Positions 36,637-45,436 are shown, counted from the stretch's first letter. The stretch: DNA of 59,769 nucleotides from Verrucomicrobiota bacterium (GCA_018968815.1 JAGWZL010000010.1:1-59769); one strand, 5' to 3'. Numbers and translations: made by a program. The notes: generated by a model from the sequence alone, not told the origin.

Positions 36637-37211
36637 CTCGGCTCATCTTGGTGCGGCATGGCAATACGTTTGAAGAGGGGCAAGTGGCCGTGCAAATCGG
36701 GGCGCGTACCGATTTGCCGTTAACCGCTGCGGGACTCGTACAAGCAGAAAACATGGGCCGCTATCTATTGGCAAAAGGGATCGCGCCTCAAGCGATTTTT
36801 GCCGGGGGATTGAGGCGGCAAACAGAATCGGCGAGTGTGATTGGCGCAATGCTTGGATTGCCATGGCAGAGCGCGCCTGCGCTCACTGAAATTGACTATG
36901 GCCTCTGGGAAGGGTTGCCGGCAGAAGAGATCGAACGCAAATGGCCTCAGGAATATGCCGAATGGACCCGAGAGGCAAAGTGGCAATCCCACATTTTTCA
37001 AGGCGCTCACGAAAACCATCGGAAATCTTTGCAAAGATGGGTCGATGAGTTGCAAACAAGATATCCAAGGACAACTATTTTGGGCGTCACCAGCAACGGA
37101 TTGCTCCGCTTCTTCCGCAACGAAAAGGTCAAAACCGGCCATTTTTGCGAATTAGAATTACACTCCAACAGGGTCAACGTCCTTCTCTGGAATCAGAATC
37201 CCTCCATATGA
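36633..37211 (+). CDS. Histidine phosphatase family protein
   Basis: 192 aa. LVRHGNTFEEGQ is the RHG motif carrying the phospho-accepting His, and ALTEIDYGLWEGLPAEEIE fits the second half of the site. It could act on a small phospho-sugar or phospho-metabolite; coupling to kdsB makes an LPS-sugar link worth considering, but the usual Kdo-8-phosphatase is an unrelated HAD enzyme. The gene's last 22 codons, with the stop, are duplicated at 38282-38347. It ends overlapping the next gene by 19 bases. Confidence 0.8.
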   Translation: MTRLILVRHGNTFEEGQVAVQIGARTDLPLTAAGLVQAENMGRYLLAKGIAPQAIFAGGLRRQTESASVIGAMLGLPWQSAPALTEIDYGLWEGLPAEEIERKWPQEYAEWTREAKWQSHIFQGAHENHRKSLQRWVDELQTRYPRTTILGVTSNGLLRFFRNEKVKTGHFCELELHSNRVNVLLWNQNPSI

Positions 37212-38279
37212 TTAGAGGGCGCGGGCCTAGGCGCATCATCCGAAGAGTCAGGCACCATTGTCCTGAAGATCTTTTCATAATTCTCTAGCTCTTCAAGGCG
37301 CTCCTCAATGTCCTTCCGCGACTCATTTAAGACATCGGAAGACAACTGTATTGTCTTTTCGGGGTTTGCCAAGTACTGGTTATATACTTTCTGTGCCTCG
37401 GCAAGGGCGTTAGTGAAAGCCTCCAACTCGGTTTGCACTTGCTCAGGAGAGAGTGGGGTTCCCATGCTATCGACACACTGGTTCTCTTCCACTGCCTCCA
37501 ACATATCTTGAGCAGCTTCTGTCATGAGGAGTAAGATTGCGTCTGTCGCGAAGAGTAAGGGTTTGTCTGTGGCTGCTATATCAGCCTCACTAGTCATCCG
37601 GAAAAAGTCGGCGCACTTACGGATCCTCTTAGAGGGAGGGAGGCTGCCATAAAGAGATACCTCAGGAGCATTGCCTGCTGCCGTCATCTTGAATCTGCTT
37701 GCATAAGTCGCTAGCTGTGCAATGCTCTTCCGTATATCGATAAGCTGCTTATCCGATACGACTTTGGAAGACCACTGTGTTGTCTCTTCGCGGGTCGTCA
37801 AGAACTTGCGCCATACTCGCTGTGTCTCAGTAAGGTGGTCAGCGAGAGTGTACAACTCGGTCCGCACTCGATCAGGAGAGAGTCGGCCCCCCATTCTATT
37901 GACGCACTGCTTACCGGCTATTGCCTGCCAAATACCTTCAGCAGCTTCTATCACGACGAAGAAGCGTGTGGCTGTTGATTCTTTATCATATTGACCAGGC
38001 GTCCGGAGCCAATTGGCGTACTCACAGAGCCTCTGAGAGGTGGTGGGCGTTCGATAATCATTTTCATTAGGAACACCCACGCCCATTAAGGTTAAGGTTA
38101 ATCCTGCCGCGGCCATAGGTCCTCTTGTTGTTGAAGACGGGGAATGATAGATTCTCTAATTAAAAAACTGCAACAGATTTTGTGCGTTGATAGGTTCAGG
38201 TCCTCTCTCCCCGCTGAGAGACATACGTGTGTAGGGGCGAAAATGTCGCTATTGCAGGAATTGGCAGAATGATTCATAT
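37142..38279. repeat. Tandem duplication, unit 1
   Basis: Runs from the last codons of the histidine phosphatase gene through the two-module gene and its upstream region to a copy of the MFS gene start. Unit 2 is 38279-38997. Within the upstream regions (38111-38279 and 38828-38997) I count five substitutions and two small indels. Confidence 0.85.
37193..38116 (-). CDS. Two-module lineage-specific protein (SPDRVxTEL family)
   Basis: 307 aa, no known family. It contains two divergent copies of a roughly 120-residue module: TSQRLCEYAN...GGRLSPDRVRTELYTLADHL (about 26-140) and SKRIRKCADFF...GTPLSPEQVQTELEAFTNAL (about 160-285). Both are rich in Glu, Ala and Leu and look alpha-helical. An N-terminal hydrophobic stretch (MAAAGLTLTLMGVGV) is short for a signal peptide. 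AAGAGG lies before the ATG. It is convergent with the phosphatase gene. A single-module paralogue follows at 38384. Confidence 0.6.
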   Translation of the reverse strand: MAAAGLTLTLMGVGVPNENDYRTPTTSQRLCEYANWLRTPGQYDKESTATRFFVVIEAAEGIWQAIAGKQCVNRMGGRLSPDRVRTELYTLADHLTETQRVWRKFLTTREETTQWSSKVVSDKQLIDIRKSIAQLATYASRFKMTAAGNAPEVSLYGSLPPSKRIRKCADFFRMTSEADIAATDKPLLFATDAILLLMTEAAQDMLEAVEENQCVDSMGTPLSPEQVQTELEAFTNALAEAQKVYNQYLANPEKTIQLSSDVLNESRKDIEERLEELENYEKIFRTMVPDSSDDAPRPAPSNHMEGF

Positions 38280-38281
38280 TT

Positions 38282-38347
38282 TGCGAATTAGAATTACACT
38301 CCAACAGGGTCCATATTCGTTTCTGGAGCCAGAATCCCTCCATATGA
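38282..38347 (+). pseudogene. Duplicated 3' end of the histidine phosphatase gene
   Basis: 66 bases matching 37146-37211, in frame through to the same TGA: CELELHSNRV is unchanged, then HIRFWSQNPSI replaces NVLLWNQNPSI. Only the end of the gene is present, so it cannot be functional. Confidence 0.85.
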
Positions 38348-38383
38348 TGGAGAGGTCAGCACAGAAGAGGTCGTGGGCTCATC

Positions 38384-38833
38384 CTAAGCGTCAAGCACCG
38401 TGGTCTTGAATGTGTTTGCATAAGTGTCTAGCTCTTCAATGCTCTCCTGCATGTTGATCTGCGTATCCCACAATACGACATTGGGAGGCCAGTCTGTCTG
38501 CCCCTCGCAGGGTGCCCAGACCGCGCGAAACACTGTCGCTATCTTGGCAAGGTCGTCAGCGAGAATCTCCAACTCGGTCTGCACTCGATCAGGAGAGATT
38601 GTACCCCCCGTGCTATCGACGTACCGGTGTTGGTGCACTGCATTCACAATACCTTGAGCAGCTTCCTTCATGATGAGTAAGATGAGGGCTGCCTCTTTAT
38701 TATCAAACGTCCTCATGGCAGCAGGCATCTGTAAACTGTCGGCGAACTCATGGATCCTCTGAGAAGTGGTGCGCGTTTGATAAGCATCTTCATTAGGAAC
38801 ATTCCATCCCATTAAGATTAATTCTGTGGCCAT
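38384..38833 (-). CDS. Single-module paralogue of the SPDRVxTEL family
   Basis: 149 aa. One module: TSQRIHEFADSL, then GGTISPDRVQTELEILADDL and the closing IEELDTYANTFKT, aligned with module 1 of the neighbour. The start at 38833 follows AAGAGG, as in the neighbour. The frame stays open further upstream to 39001, but the matching upstream stretch of unit 1 is frame-shifted, so the shorter form is preferred. It arose by the tandem duplication described at 37142-38997. Function unknown. Confidence 0.6.
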   Translation of the reverse strand: MATELILMGWNVPNEDAYQTRTTSQRIHEFADSLQMPAAMRTFDNKEAALILLIMKEAAQGIVNAVHQHRYVDSTGGTISPDRVQTELEILADDLAKIATVFRAVWAPCEGQTDWPPNVVLWDTQINMQESIEELDTYANTFKTTVLDA

Positions 38834-38986
38834 AGGTCCTCTTGTTGTTGAAGACGGGGAATGATAGATTCTCTCACTAAAAAACTGCAATAGATTTTGT
38901 GCGTTGATAGGTTCAGGTCCTCTCTCCCCGCGAGAGAGGCATACGTGTGTAGGGGCGAAAATATCGCTATTGCAGGAATTGGCAGA

Positions 38987-40411
38987 ATGACTCATATGCA
39001 AGATATGAATAGAAATAAGTGGCTGCGTCTATTGACGTTTGTTCCTTCTATCACGATGATCTACATGGATCAATCGGTGTTGCCTGTGGCATTGCCGGTG
39101 ATGCAACGAGAATTTCATGTATCTGCAGCAGCTTTACAGTGGACGGTGAACGCCTACTTACTTGGCTGGACCATGTTCGTCATTCTCGGTGGCAAAATCG
39201 GCGATCGCATCGGCCACCGCACCAGCTACCTCATTGCTATGGTCTGTTTTACCCTCTTTTCAGCGATGTGCGGTTTGAGCCCGAATATTGGCCTGCTCAT
39301 CTGCGCGCGCGGCCTCCAAGGCATCGCAGGCTCTTTCATGGTCACCTCGCAAATTGCTTTGATCTCTTCGATTTTTCCCCCGCATAGCAGAGGCAGAGCG
39401 ATCGGTCTCCTCGTCAGCATAGGATCGGTTTTTTTAATCCTCGGTCCGATGATCGGAGGATTTTTGACCGATTGGCTCTCTTGGCGATGGATTTTCTGGA
39501 TCAATCTACCCATCGCTCTCATTGGCGCCTTCCTGATGTATTTTCTGGTGCCGCATACTGCCGGTACGCCGGGCAAAATAGACCTATGGGGATTTCTCTG
39601 TTTCGCTGTGTTTGCAGCTTTTGCATCCCTCACCTTCATGCAAGGAGAGGGCTGGGGTTGGAAGAGTCCCGAAATCGTCTCCTCGATCGCCATCGCTTTG
39701 ATCTCTCTTGTCCTCTTAGGTATTCGAGAAAAAACATCCAAACACCCCTTCCTGGAACTCAACCTTTTTAAACGGCCCATTTTTGCAGCGATCAATATCA
39801 ACGTGTCCGTGTGCCAATTTGTGGCGATGATTTTTGTGTTCAGAACCGTCTATACAGAAACCATTTTAGGTTACTCGCCCACAAATGCAGGTCTCATCAC
39901 CTCCATTTCCAGTTTGCCCGTCTTATTCTTCTCCTATGTGGGCGGATATCTAGCTGATAAAGTATCGCCTAAATTGCCCATCATCTTAGGATATCTGGGA
40001 GTGATCAGCTCCTTTTTTTGGCTCGGATTCATGCCCACGCCTTCTTTGGCCTTCTACTTCCCCCCCCTGATGCTCTTTGGCATGGGAATGACTTTGATAT
40101 TCACCCCCTCTCTCTCCATGGCCTTAAGCCATATGCCGCCAGAAAAAACAGGGATCGCCTATGGCCTCATCAACATGCTTCGACAGTTCTCGGCAACCAT
40201 GGGACTCTCCCTCATTTTTGCTTTCATCTCATTTGAACAAAATCTTCATGCGCCCAAAGTGGGCGCGCGGATCGCCGAGATCATCAGCTTCTCTTCCGTC
40301 CACTTCGTCTTAGGATTTTTGATGATCATCGCCTTCATCACCACCTTGGTCTTCCATCGAAGAAAAGCTGCGCACCGCTTGCCCGATGCACCCGCCGATG
40401 GCTGGGATTAG
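38987..40411 (+). CDS. MFS drug:proton antiporter, DHA2 (14-helix) type
   Basis: 474 aa with many hydrophobic segments. TMIYMDQSVLPVALPVMQREF in helix 1, LGGKIGDRIGHR in the 2-3 loop, GPMIGGFLTDWLSWRWIFWINLP (motif C region) and the C-terminal half mark an EmrB/QacA-like exporter. It should export a toxic or metabolic compound in exchange for protons. The start is uncertain: ATGs at 38987, 38996 and 39005 are in frame and no ribosome site is strong. Its start region was copied in the tandem duplication. It is followed by a large palindrome. Confidence 0.82.
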   Translation: MTHMQDMNRNKWLRLLTFVPSITMIYMDQSVLPVALPVMQREFHVSAAALQWTVNAYLLGWTMFVILGGKIGDRIGHRTSYLIAMVCFTLFSAMCGLSPNIGLLICARGLQGIAGSFMVTSQIALISSIFPPHSRGRAIGLLVSIGSVFLILGPMIGGFLTDWLSWRWIFWINLPIALIGAFLMYFLVPHTAGTPGKIDLWGFLCFAVFAAFASLTFMQGEGWGWKSPEIVSSIAIALISLVLLGIREKTSKHPFLELNLFKRPIFAAININVSVCQFVAMIFVFRTVYTETILGYSPTNAGLITSISSLPVLFFSYVGGYLADKVSPKLPIILGYLGVISSFFWLGFMPTPSLAFYFPPLMLFGMGMTLIFTPSLSMALSHMPPEKTGIAYGLINMLRQFSATMGLSLIFAFISFEQNLHAPKVGARIAEIISFSSVHFVLGFLMIIAFITTLVFHRRKAAHRLPDAPADGWD

Positions 40412-40576
40412 AAGCGGTACTAATACCTGCTTTCGAAGAAGCGAGAGATATTTTTGAGCCTCTTTCAGTTCCCGCGCGGCGGACAATATCGGGACGCGCA
40501 TATGGCCGCCGCGCGGGAACTGAAAGAGGCCAAAAAGATCTTTCGATTGTTCGAAATGAGGTATTAGTACAGCTTC
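40411..40576. repeat. Large inverted repeat filling the MFS/putA intergenic space
   Basis: Arms about 40411-40482 and 40506-40576 are roughly 85% complementary by eye and enclose a 23-base loop. They run from the last base of the MFS stop to the base before the putA stop. The core TTTCAGTTCCCGCGCGGCGG is perfectly repeated in the other arm, and the tips read GTACTAATACC. It could be a two-way terminator or an inserted miniature element. No target-site duplication is evident. Confidence 0.9.
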
Positions 40577-43500
40577 TTAGAGAATGGGCTTCCTCAGCTC
40601 TCCTTCACGAAGACCCAAGTTCCCGTAGCGGTGATAATCGACGCTGAGCGATACTTCTCGCAGATAATGGAGCAGCTCGAGTCGTCCATTGGTCATCACA
40701 GGATCGTCAGCTATATAGGTCATCGATTCCGCAGCGGCCTGGCAAAGAGCCGCGCTTGCCGGCTCAAGCACTCGGACCCGATGAATCTCGCCCCGGCTCA
40801 CTCGATGCAAAAACGCCTCTTCAGTCTCTTCAATCATGGGAAGCAAGACCGGATTCAGCGAGGCAAATTTCGAATCGGGAGCGAGACTCAACTCCATTTG
40901 CGCCCCACAGGTCAACGCCGCTGCACAAACTCTCAAAATATCTAAGGCTTGGATCTGCTCGCTGATGCGAAAGACCATCTTTTTCCTCGGAAGATAACGG
41001 AAAAAATTGTCCTGCCCCACAATTTTCGACGGATCCCGATCTTGCTTCATCCGCCTCCACCAATAGGCGTAGCTTGCGCAACTCGCTGTCCAAAGACCCA
41101 GCTGTTCGACGGTCAATTCCATTTGATCTAATAAAGTCGTGAGAGAGTTCACAGCCTCATTCACCGGATATTTCTCTTGCGGTACGCCCACTTGCTCCGC
41201 AATCATCAATGCCCGCGTGTAATTCGGCCCCCCCGCTTTGGCGCCATTGCCAATACTGGACGCTTTGCACCCGCCAAAAGGCTGGCGACGCACAATCGCA
41301 CCCGTGATCCCTCGATTGATATAAAGATTGCCCGCCTCAATTTGCTCGATCCACTGCGATTGCTCCCGATCATCTAGACTGTGTAAACCCGATGTGAGCC
41401 CATAAGGCACCCCATTCGCCAGTTCGATCGCATGATTCAGGTTGTCCGCTCGCATCAACCCAAGAACGGGTCCAAAAAGCTCGGTCATATGGGTAAAGCC
41501 GCCCGGACGCACATGCAACTTAATCCCAGGACTCCAAAGACACGGATTGTGCGGATCTTGCTTCGGCTCGAGCAGCCACTCTTCGCCCTCTTCCAGAGTC
41601 GTGAGCGCCCGCTTTAAAGCGCCGCGAGGCTCATGCACCAGAGGCCCCACTTTCACCGCAAGATCCCAGCTCGGCCCCACTTTCAAACTGGCGACCGCAT
41701 CGCGCAAATGGCGCAAGAAATGGGGATCCTCATACACTTCCGCTTCCAGAATCGCAAGCGATGCAGCCGAACATTTTTGCCCCGTATTGCTAAAGGCAGA
41801 GTGAATCAAATCCTTAATCGCTAAATCGCGATCGGCAAGCGCCGTGATGATCATCGCATTCTTCCCGCCCGCCTCCGCAGCGAGATCCAAATTAGGACGC
41901 ATGTTGAGAAATTTTTTCGCCGTCTCCGTGCCGCCCGTCAAAATCACCGCATTCACCCGCTCATCGCGGATGAGCTCATGGCCCACCTCTTCGCCCGAAC
42001 AGGGCACAAATTGCAGCACCTCTTTCGGAATCCCTGCATCCCAAAACGCTTGAATGAGATGCCAACCCACTAAAACAGTCTCAGAAGAGGGTTTCAATAA
42101 AACACAATTTCCCGCCATCAGCGCCGCCAACATGCCCCCCGCCGGAATCGCACACGGAAAATTCCAAGGCGACACCACAAGAACGGTCCCCTTCGGCTTC
42201 CACCGAATATCCTTCATCAACGCCATTTTTTCCGCTTGCCGCCGATAATATTCGGCAAAATCGATGGCTTCAGAGACCTCGGGATCCCCTTCAGAAAAGA
42301 GTTTCCCTCCATCGATCATCATCGCCCCAATCAGCTCCCCCCTGCGCTGACGCAGAATTTGAGCGACTCTCCCTAAAAGATGGCTCCGATGTTCAAATGT
42401 GGTGGCCCCCCACGTTTTGGCATGCTCCCTCGCACACTTGAGCGCCATATCGATATGATGCTTATGCGCTTTGGTGTAAATGTAAAGCGGCTTTACATTG
42501 GGGTCGTTGGGAGAGATCGCATGACCCTCTTCGTTGTCTCGCAATTCATGGCCCGCAATGACAATCGGAATCGGTTTCTCTTGATGATGTTTCCAACGTT
42601 TCGCGATCTCTTCGGCCCATTTTTGATTGTGCGGCAAGGAAAAGTCGGTATCGGCTTCATTGTCAAAGGGCAATTTCGGATCGTAGACAGGAGGGGCGAT
42701 TTGACGGTTTTGCCCTCTTCTGGGATGAGCGCTCACTTTGTCGAGCTCGTCGCAGCTTTGCGAGAACAGAATGGTTTGATTCTCCCACGCATCTGTGCCC
42801 GGCTTGAGACCAAACACATGCCGTAAAAAATTCTCCGAACCGGTGTTTTCATCGAGGCGGCGAATCAGATAGGCGATCGCGTGCTGAAATTCTTCTTTTG
42901 TGGCTACAGGACAATACAAGAGCATATCGCCGGTCAGTTTTTGCACCACTCTGCGGATATGTTCAGCCATCCCTTCAAGCATTTCAAAACCGGTATAAGG
43001 TTCCACCTGATTCTCGAGTCGAAGGAGCATCGCAAAAGCGATGTCGAAGAGATTGTGGCTCGCAATGCCCAGTCTGACAGCTCGGGCATTTTCAGAAATG
43101 CAGCCATAGATCAGCATCCGCTTATAATTGGCGTCGACATCGACTTTCTGGGTGTAGGGCGCTTGCGGCCATCCCTTGAGAGAAGCTTCAAACTGCTCCA
43201 TGGCTAAGTTGGCCCCTTTGACGATGCGCATTTTGATAGGCGCTCCCCCGTTTTTGATGCGGGATTTGGCCCATTCCGTGAGGTTTTTTTGGTAGGCATG
43301 AGCGTCAGGCAGATAGGCTTGCAACACAATTCCGGCTGAATAAGAGTGAAATTCAGGTTCATTCAATACTTTCTTGAAGACCGCAACAGTCAAATGGAGA
43401 TCGCGGTATTCCTCCATATCTAAATTGATAAATTTATGCGGATCGCACGCCATAGCGGCCCGGTAGAGTTTCTTGAGCCTTTCTGCAGTGGCATCGACCG

Positions 43501-44137
43501 TATCGTCAAAAGAGAGGAGGTTGATTTGGCTATAAAGGGTCGAAATTTTGATCGACACATAGTCGATGTCGGGATTTTTCATGTCTTCCAAATACACATG
43601 GAGCCGTTTTTTGGCCTCAGATTCGCTTAAAATCGCCTCGCCCAAATGATTCAGGTTCTGCCGAATCCCTTCGCTTTTGCGCTTGCGCAGATGTTTTTCT
43701 AAGAGCGCAGGCTCTCCAGGAAGGATCACTTTTTCAGTCTGCTTCCTCAAAGAGCGCATCGCCATGGGGACGAGAAACTGCGCACAACTGGAACCGATCA
43801 TCCGAAAGGCCAACAATTCAGATCGCTTGAACCAATCGAGATATTGAGGCACCCCCAATTGGTTGAGAAGGTAAATCATCTGATTGGCCACCCGTTTATT
43901 CGATGAGCTGCGGAAGCACTCATCGGTCATCGCCGTGGTAAAGGCTTTGCCCACCGGGTCGTGCATCAAACGAGTGAGTTGCTCTTGCGCGGTTTTTTCA
44001 GCAGCCGTCATGGTGTCGCTCGCCTCTTGCAGCATGAGCGCGGCCAGTTCAATACTCAACCGTTTGCGCTCTCCAATCGTCTGCGGTTTCCCTTTGACGC
44101 TGTCTAAAAGTTCTATCGCTTCTTCAAGATAACTCAT
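40577..44137 (-). CDS. putA: Bifunctional proline dehydrogenase / L-glutamate-gamma-semialdehyde dehydrogenase
   Basis: 1186 aa. The N-terminal FAD-binding proline dehydrogenase part (about 100-480) includes RIKNGGAPIKMRIVKGANLAME and QVEPYTGFEMLEGMAE. The aldehyde dehydrogenase part (about 520-1000) has VLVVSPWNFPCAIP, a GGKNAMI segment and NTGQKCSA with the catalytic Cys. Together they oxidise proline to glutamate, feeding the respiratory chain. There is no N-terminal ribbon-helix-helix domain, so this is the enzyme-only form, not an autorepressor. A copy of the 19-bp palindrome lies in it at 42480. It is monocistronic. Confidence 0.94.
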   Translation of the reverse strand: MSYLEEAIELLDSVKGKPQTIGERKRLSIELAALMLQEASDTMTAAEKTAQEQLTRLMHDPVGKAFTTAMTDECFRSSSNKRVANQMIYLLNQLGVPQYLDWFKRSELLAFRMIGSSCAQFLVPMAMRSLRKQTEKVILPGEPALLEKHLRKRKSEGIRQNLNHLGEAILSESEAKKRLHVYLEDMKNPDIDYVSIKISTLYSQINLLSFDDTVDATAERLKKLYRAAMACDPHKFINLDMEEYRDLHLTVAVFKKVLNEPEFHSYSAGIVLQAYLPDAHAYQKNLTEWAKSRIKNGGAPIKMRIVKGANLAMEQFEASLKGWPQAPYTQKVDVDANYKRMLIYGCISENARAVRLGIASHNLFDIAFAMLLRLENQVEPYTGFEMLEGMAEHIRRVVQKLTGDMLLYCPVATKEEFQHAIAYLIRRLDENTGSENFLRHVFGLKPGTDAWENQTILFSQSCDELDKVSAHPRRGQNRQIAPPVYDPKLPFDNEADTDFSLPHNQKWAEEIAKRWKHHQEKPIPIVIAGHELRDNEEGHAISPNDPNVKPLYIYTKAHKHHIDMALKCAREHAKTWGATTFEHRSHLLGRVAQILRQRRGELIGAMMIDGGKLFSEGDPEVSEAIDFAEYYRRQAEKMALMKDIRWKPKGTVLVVSPWNFPCAIPAGGMLAALMAGNCVLLKPSSETVLVGWHLIQAFWDAGIPKEVLQFVPCSGEEVGHELIRDERVNAVILTGGTETAKKFLNMRPNLDLAAEAGGKNAMIITALADRDLAIKDLIHSAFSNTGQKCSAASLAILEAEVYEDPHFLRHLRDAVASLKVGPSWDLAVKVGPLVHEPRGALKRALTTLEEGEEWLLEPKQDPHNPCLWSPGIKLHVRPGGFTHMTELFGPVLGLMRADNLNHAIELANGVPYGLTSGLHSLDDREQSQWIEQIEAGNLYINRGITGAIVRRQPFGGCKASSIGNGAKAGGPNYTRALMIAEQVGVPQEKYPVNEAVNSLTTLLDQMELTVEQLGLWTASCASYAYWWRRMKQDRDPSKIVGQDNFFRYLPRKKMVFRISEQIQALDILRVCAAALTCGAQMELSLAPDSKFASLNPVLLPMIEETEEAFLHRVSRGEIHRVRVLEPASAALCQAAAESMTYIADDPVMTNGRLELLHYLREVSLSVDYHRYGNLGLREGELRKPIL
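42480..42498. repeat. 19-bp palindrome, copy 4
   Basis: Central base G. In putA it is read NVKPLYIY, the same frame as copy 3 (HVKPLYIC) though the proteins are unrelated. It falls at the start of the aldehyde-dehydrogenase part. Confidence 0.9.
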
Positions 44138-44160
44138 GATTCCTGTTATAATGGATTTTG

Positions 44161-45366
44161 ATGATGCGCGCGATCCTTTTTTTGATTTTTTGCTTGGAGT
44201 TTGTGGCGCATGCTTCTGTGTGGCCAGGGGTGGATGTCTTTTTCGAAGATGAGCATGTAGCCAGTTTAGAAGGAAAACGGGTCGCTTTACTCACCAATCA
44301 CACCGGCATCGATCGGAATATGCGGCCCACCTTGTCCCGCTTGAAGGAAAGAGTCAACCTCACAGTCCTCTTTTCCCCAGAACACGGATTGAAAGGACAA
44401 CACTATGCTTGGGATTCGGTGGCCCATGGCAACGAATTGGGCATTCCCGTGTACAGCCTTCATGGCGAGACGCGCAGACCCAAACCCGAAATGCTCGAAA
44501 ATCTCGACGTGGTCATTTATGACATTCAGTGCACGGGCGTGAGAGCTTATACCTATCCGACCACATTATTCTATATGATGGAAGAGGCTGCGAAACACGG
44601 GATTGAAGTGATTGTCTTCGATAGGCCTAACCCCATCAACGGACTCATTGTCGATGGCCCCATGCTCGAAGAGAAATGGCGCTCCTTTATCGGCTACATC
44701 AATATTCCCTATTGCCACGGGATGACGATCGGCGAGCTGGCCCAATTCTTCAATGAGGAATATAAAGTGGGCTGCAAATTAAAAGTCATCCCCATGAAAG
44801 GGTGGAACCGCTCCATGAGTTTTCGCGACACGGGACTCGCCTGGATTCCGCCCAGCCCCAATGTGCCAGAACCCGATACCCCCTATTTTTGCCCTTCGAC
44901 AGGCATTTTAGGCGAACTCGGCATTTTGAATATCGGCATTGGCTTTACATTGCCTTTCAAAGTGGTGGGCGCTCCTTGGATCCATTCTCAAGACTTTGCC
45001 GATAAACTCAATGCGCAAAAACTCCCTGGAGTCTACTTCCAACCCTACACGTTTCGCCCCTTTTGGGGCCTTTATAAGGGCCTCGATTGCCAGGGCATCT
45101 TAATCCACATCACCAACCCAAAAATCTACAAGCCGCTCGCTGTCCAATTTCTGATTTTAGGCATTCTCAAAAGCTTATACCCCCAAGAATTTAGCAAGCG
45201 TCTCGCCGAATCCACAAAGAAAGATCTCTTCTGTAAAGCCAACGGCACAGACAAAGTCTATGACCTCCTGGTCAACGAAAAATACCCCGCCTGGAAACTG
45301 ATCGAATTGCACAAACAAGAACGGGATGCGTTTCTCGAAGTCCGCAAGAAGTATCTGCTGTATTAA
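44161..45366 (+). CDS. namZ: NamZ-type exo-beta-N-acetylmuramidase (DUF1343)
   Basis: 401 aa with an N-terminal signal peptide (MMRAILFLIFCLEFVAHAS). VALLTNHTGIDRNMRPT, VLFSPEHGLKGQ, DVVIYDIQCTGVRAYTYPTTL and VFDRPNPINGL are DUF1343/NamZ motifs. The family removes N-acetylmuramic acid from the non-reducing end of peptidoglycan fragments, in the periplasm. It suggests some peptidoglycan turnover. Starts at 44161 and 44164 are equally possible, and a TTG lies at 44158. Divergent from putA by 23 bases. Confidence 0.85.
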   Translation: MMRAILFLIFCLEFVAHASVWPGVDVFFEDEHVASLEGKRVALLTNHTGIDRNMRPTLSRLKERVNLTVLFSPEHGLKGQHYAWDSVAHGNELGIPVYSLHGETRRPKPEMLENLDVVIYDIQCTGVRAYTYPTTLFYMMEEAAKHGIEVIVFDRPNPINGLIVDGPMLEEKWRSFIGYINIPYCHGMTIGELAQFFNEEYKVGCKLKVIPMKGWNRSMSFRDTGLAWIPPSPNVPEPDTPYFCPSTGILGELGILNIGIGFTLPFKVVGAPWIHSQDFADKLNAQKLPGVYFQPYTFRPFWGLYKGLDCQGILIHITNPKIYKPLAVQFLILGILKSLYPQEFSKRLAESTKKDLFCKANGTDKVYDLLVNEKYPAWKLIELHKQERDAFLEVRKKYLLY

Positions 45367-45375
45367 CCCAGATTC

Positions 45376-45402
45376 TTAGCAAATCGAATAATCGATTGCT
45401 AA
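45376..45402. promoter_or_regulatory. CIRCE-like operator upstream of groESL
   Basis: TTAGCAAAT, nine bases, GATTGCTAA: the 9-9-9 layout of the HrcA operator CIRCE, but the arms match the TTAGCACTC consensus only at the outer six to seven bases. It lies just upstream of a -35 box. Confidence 0.6.
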
Positions 45403-45406
45403 AATA

Positions 45407-45436
45407 TTGACGTAATATATGGCCCGCGCGTATGAT
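45407..45436 (+). promoter_or_regulatory. Promoter of groES-groEL
   Basis: TTGACG (45407-45412), an 18-base spacer and TATGAT (45431-45436), 25 bases before the groES start. Confidence 0.6.

Larger units (their letters stand above)
38279..38997. repeat. Tandem duplication, unit 2
   Basis: Second copy of the 37142-38279 unit, shorter by about 420 bases because it carries one protein module instead of two. Its left edge joins the MFS start (ATGATTCATA) directly to the phosphatase tail. Confidence 0.85.

Noticed and set aside
38834-39001. 56-codon upstream extension of the single-module gene
   Set aside because: The duplicated stretch in unit 1 is frame-shifted and AAGAGG lies before 38833.
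40502-40567. 21-codon frame MAAARELKEAKKIF... in the right arm of the palindrome, echoed in the left arm
   Set aside because: The arms are out of frame with one another after a one-base shift, so the DNA structure, not a peptide, is conserved.
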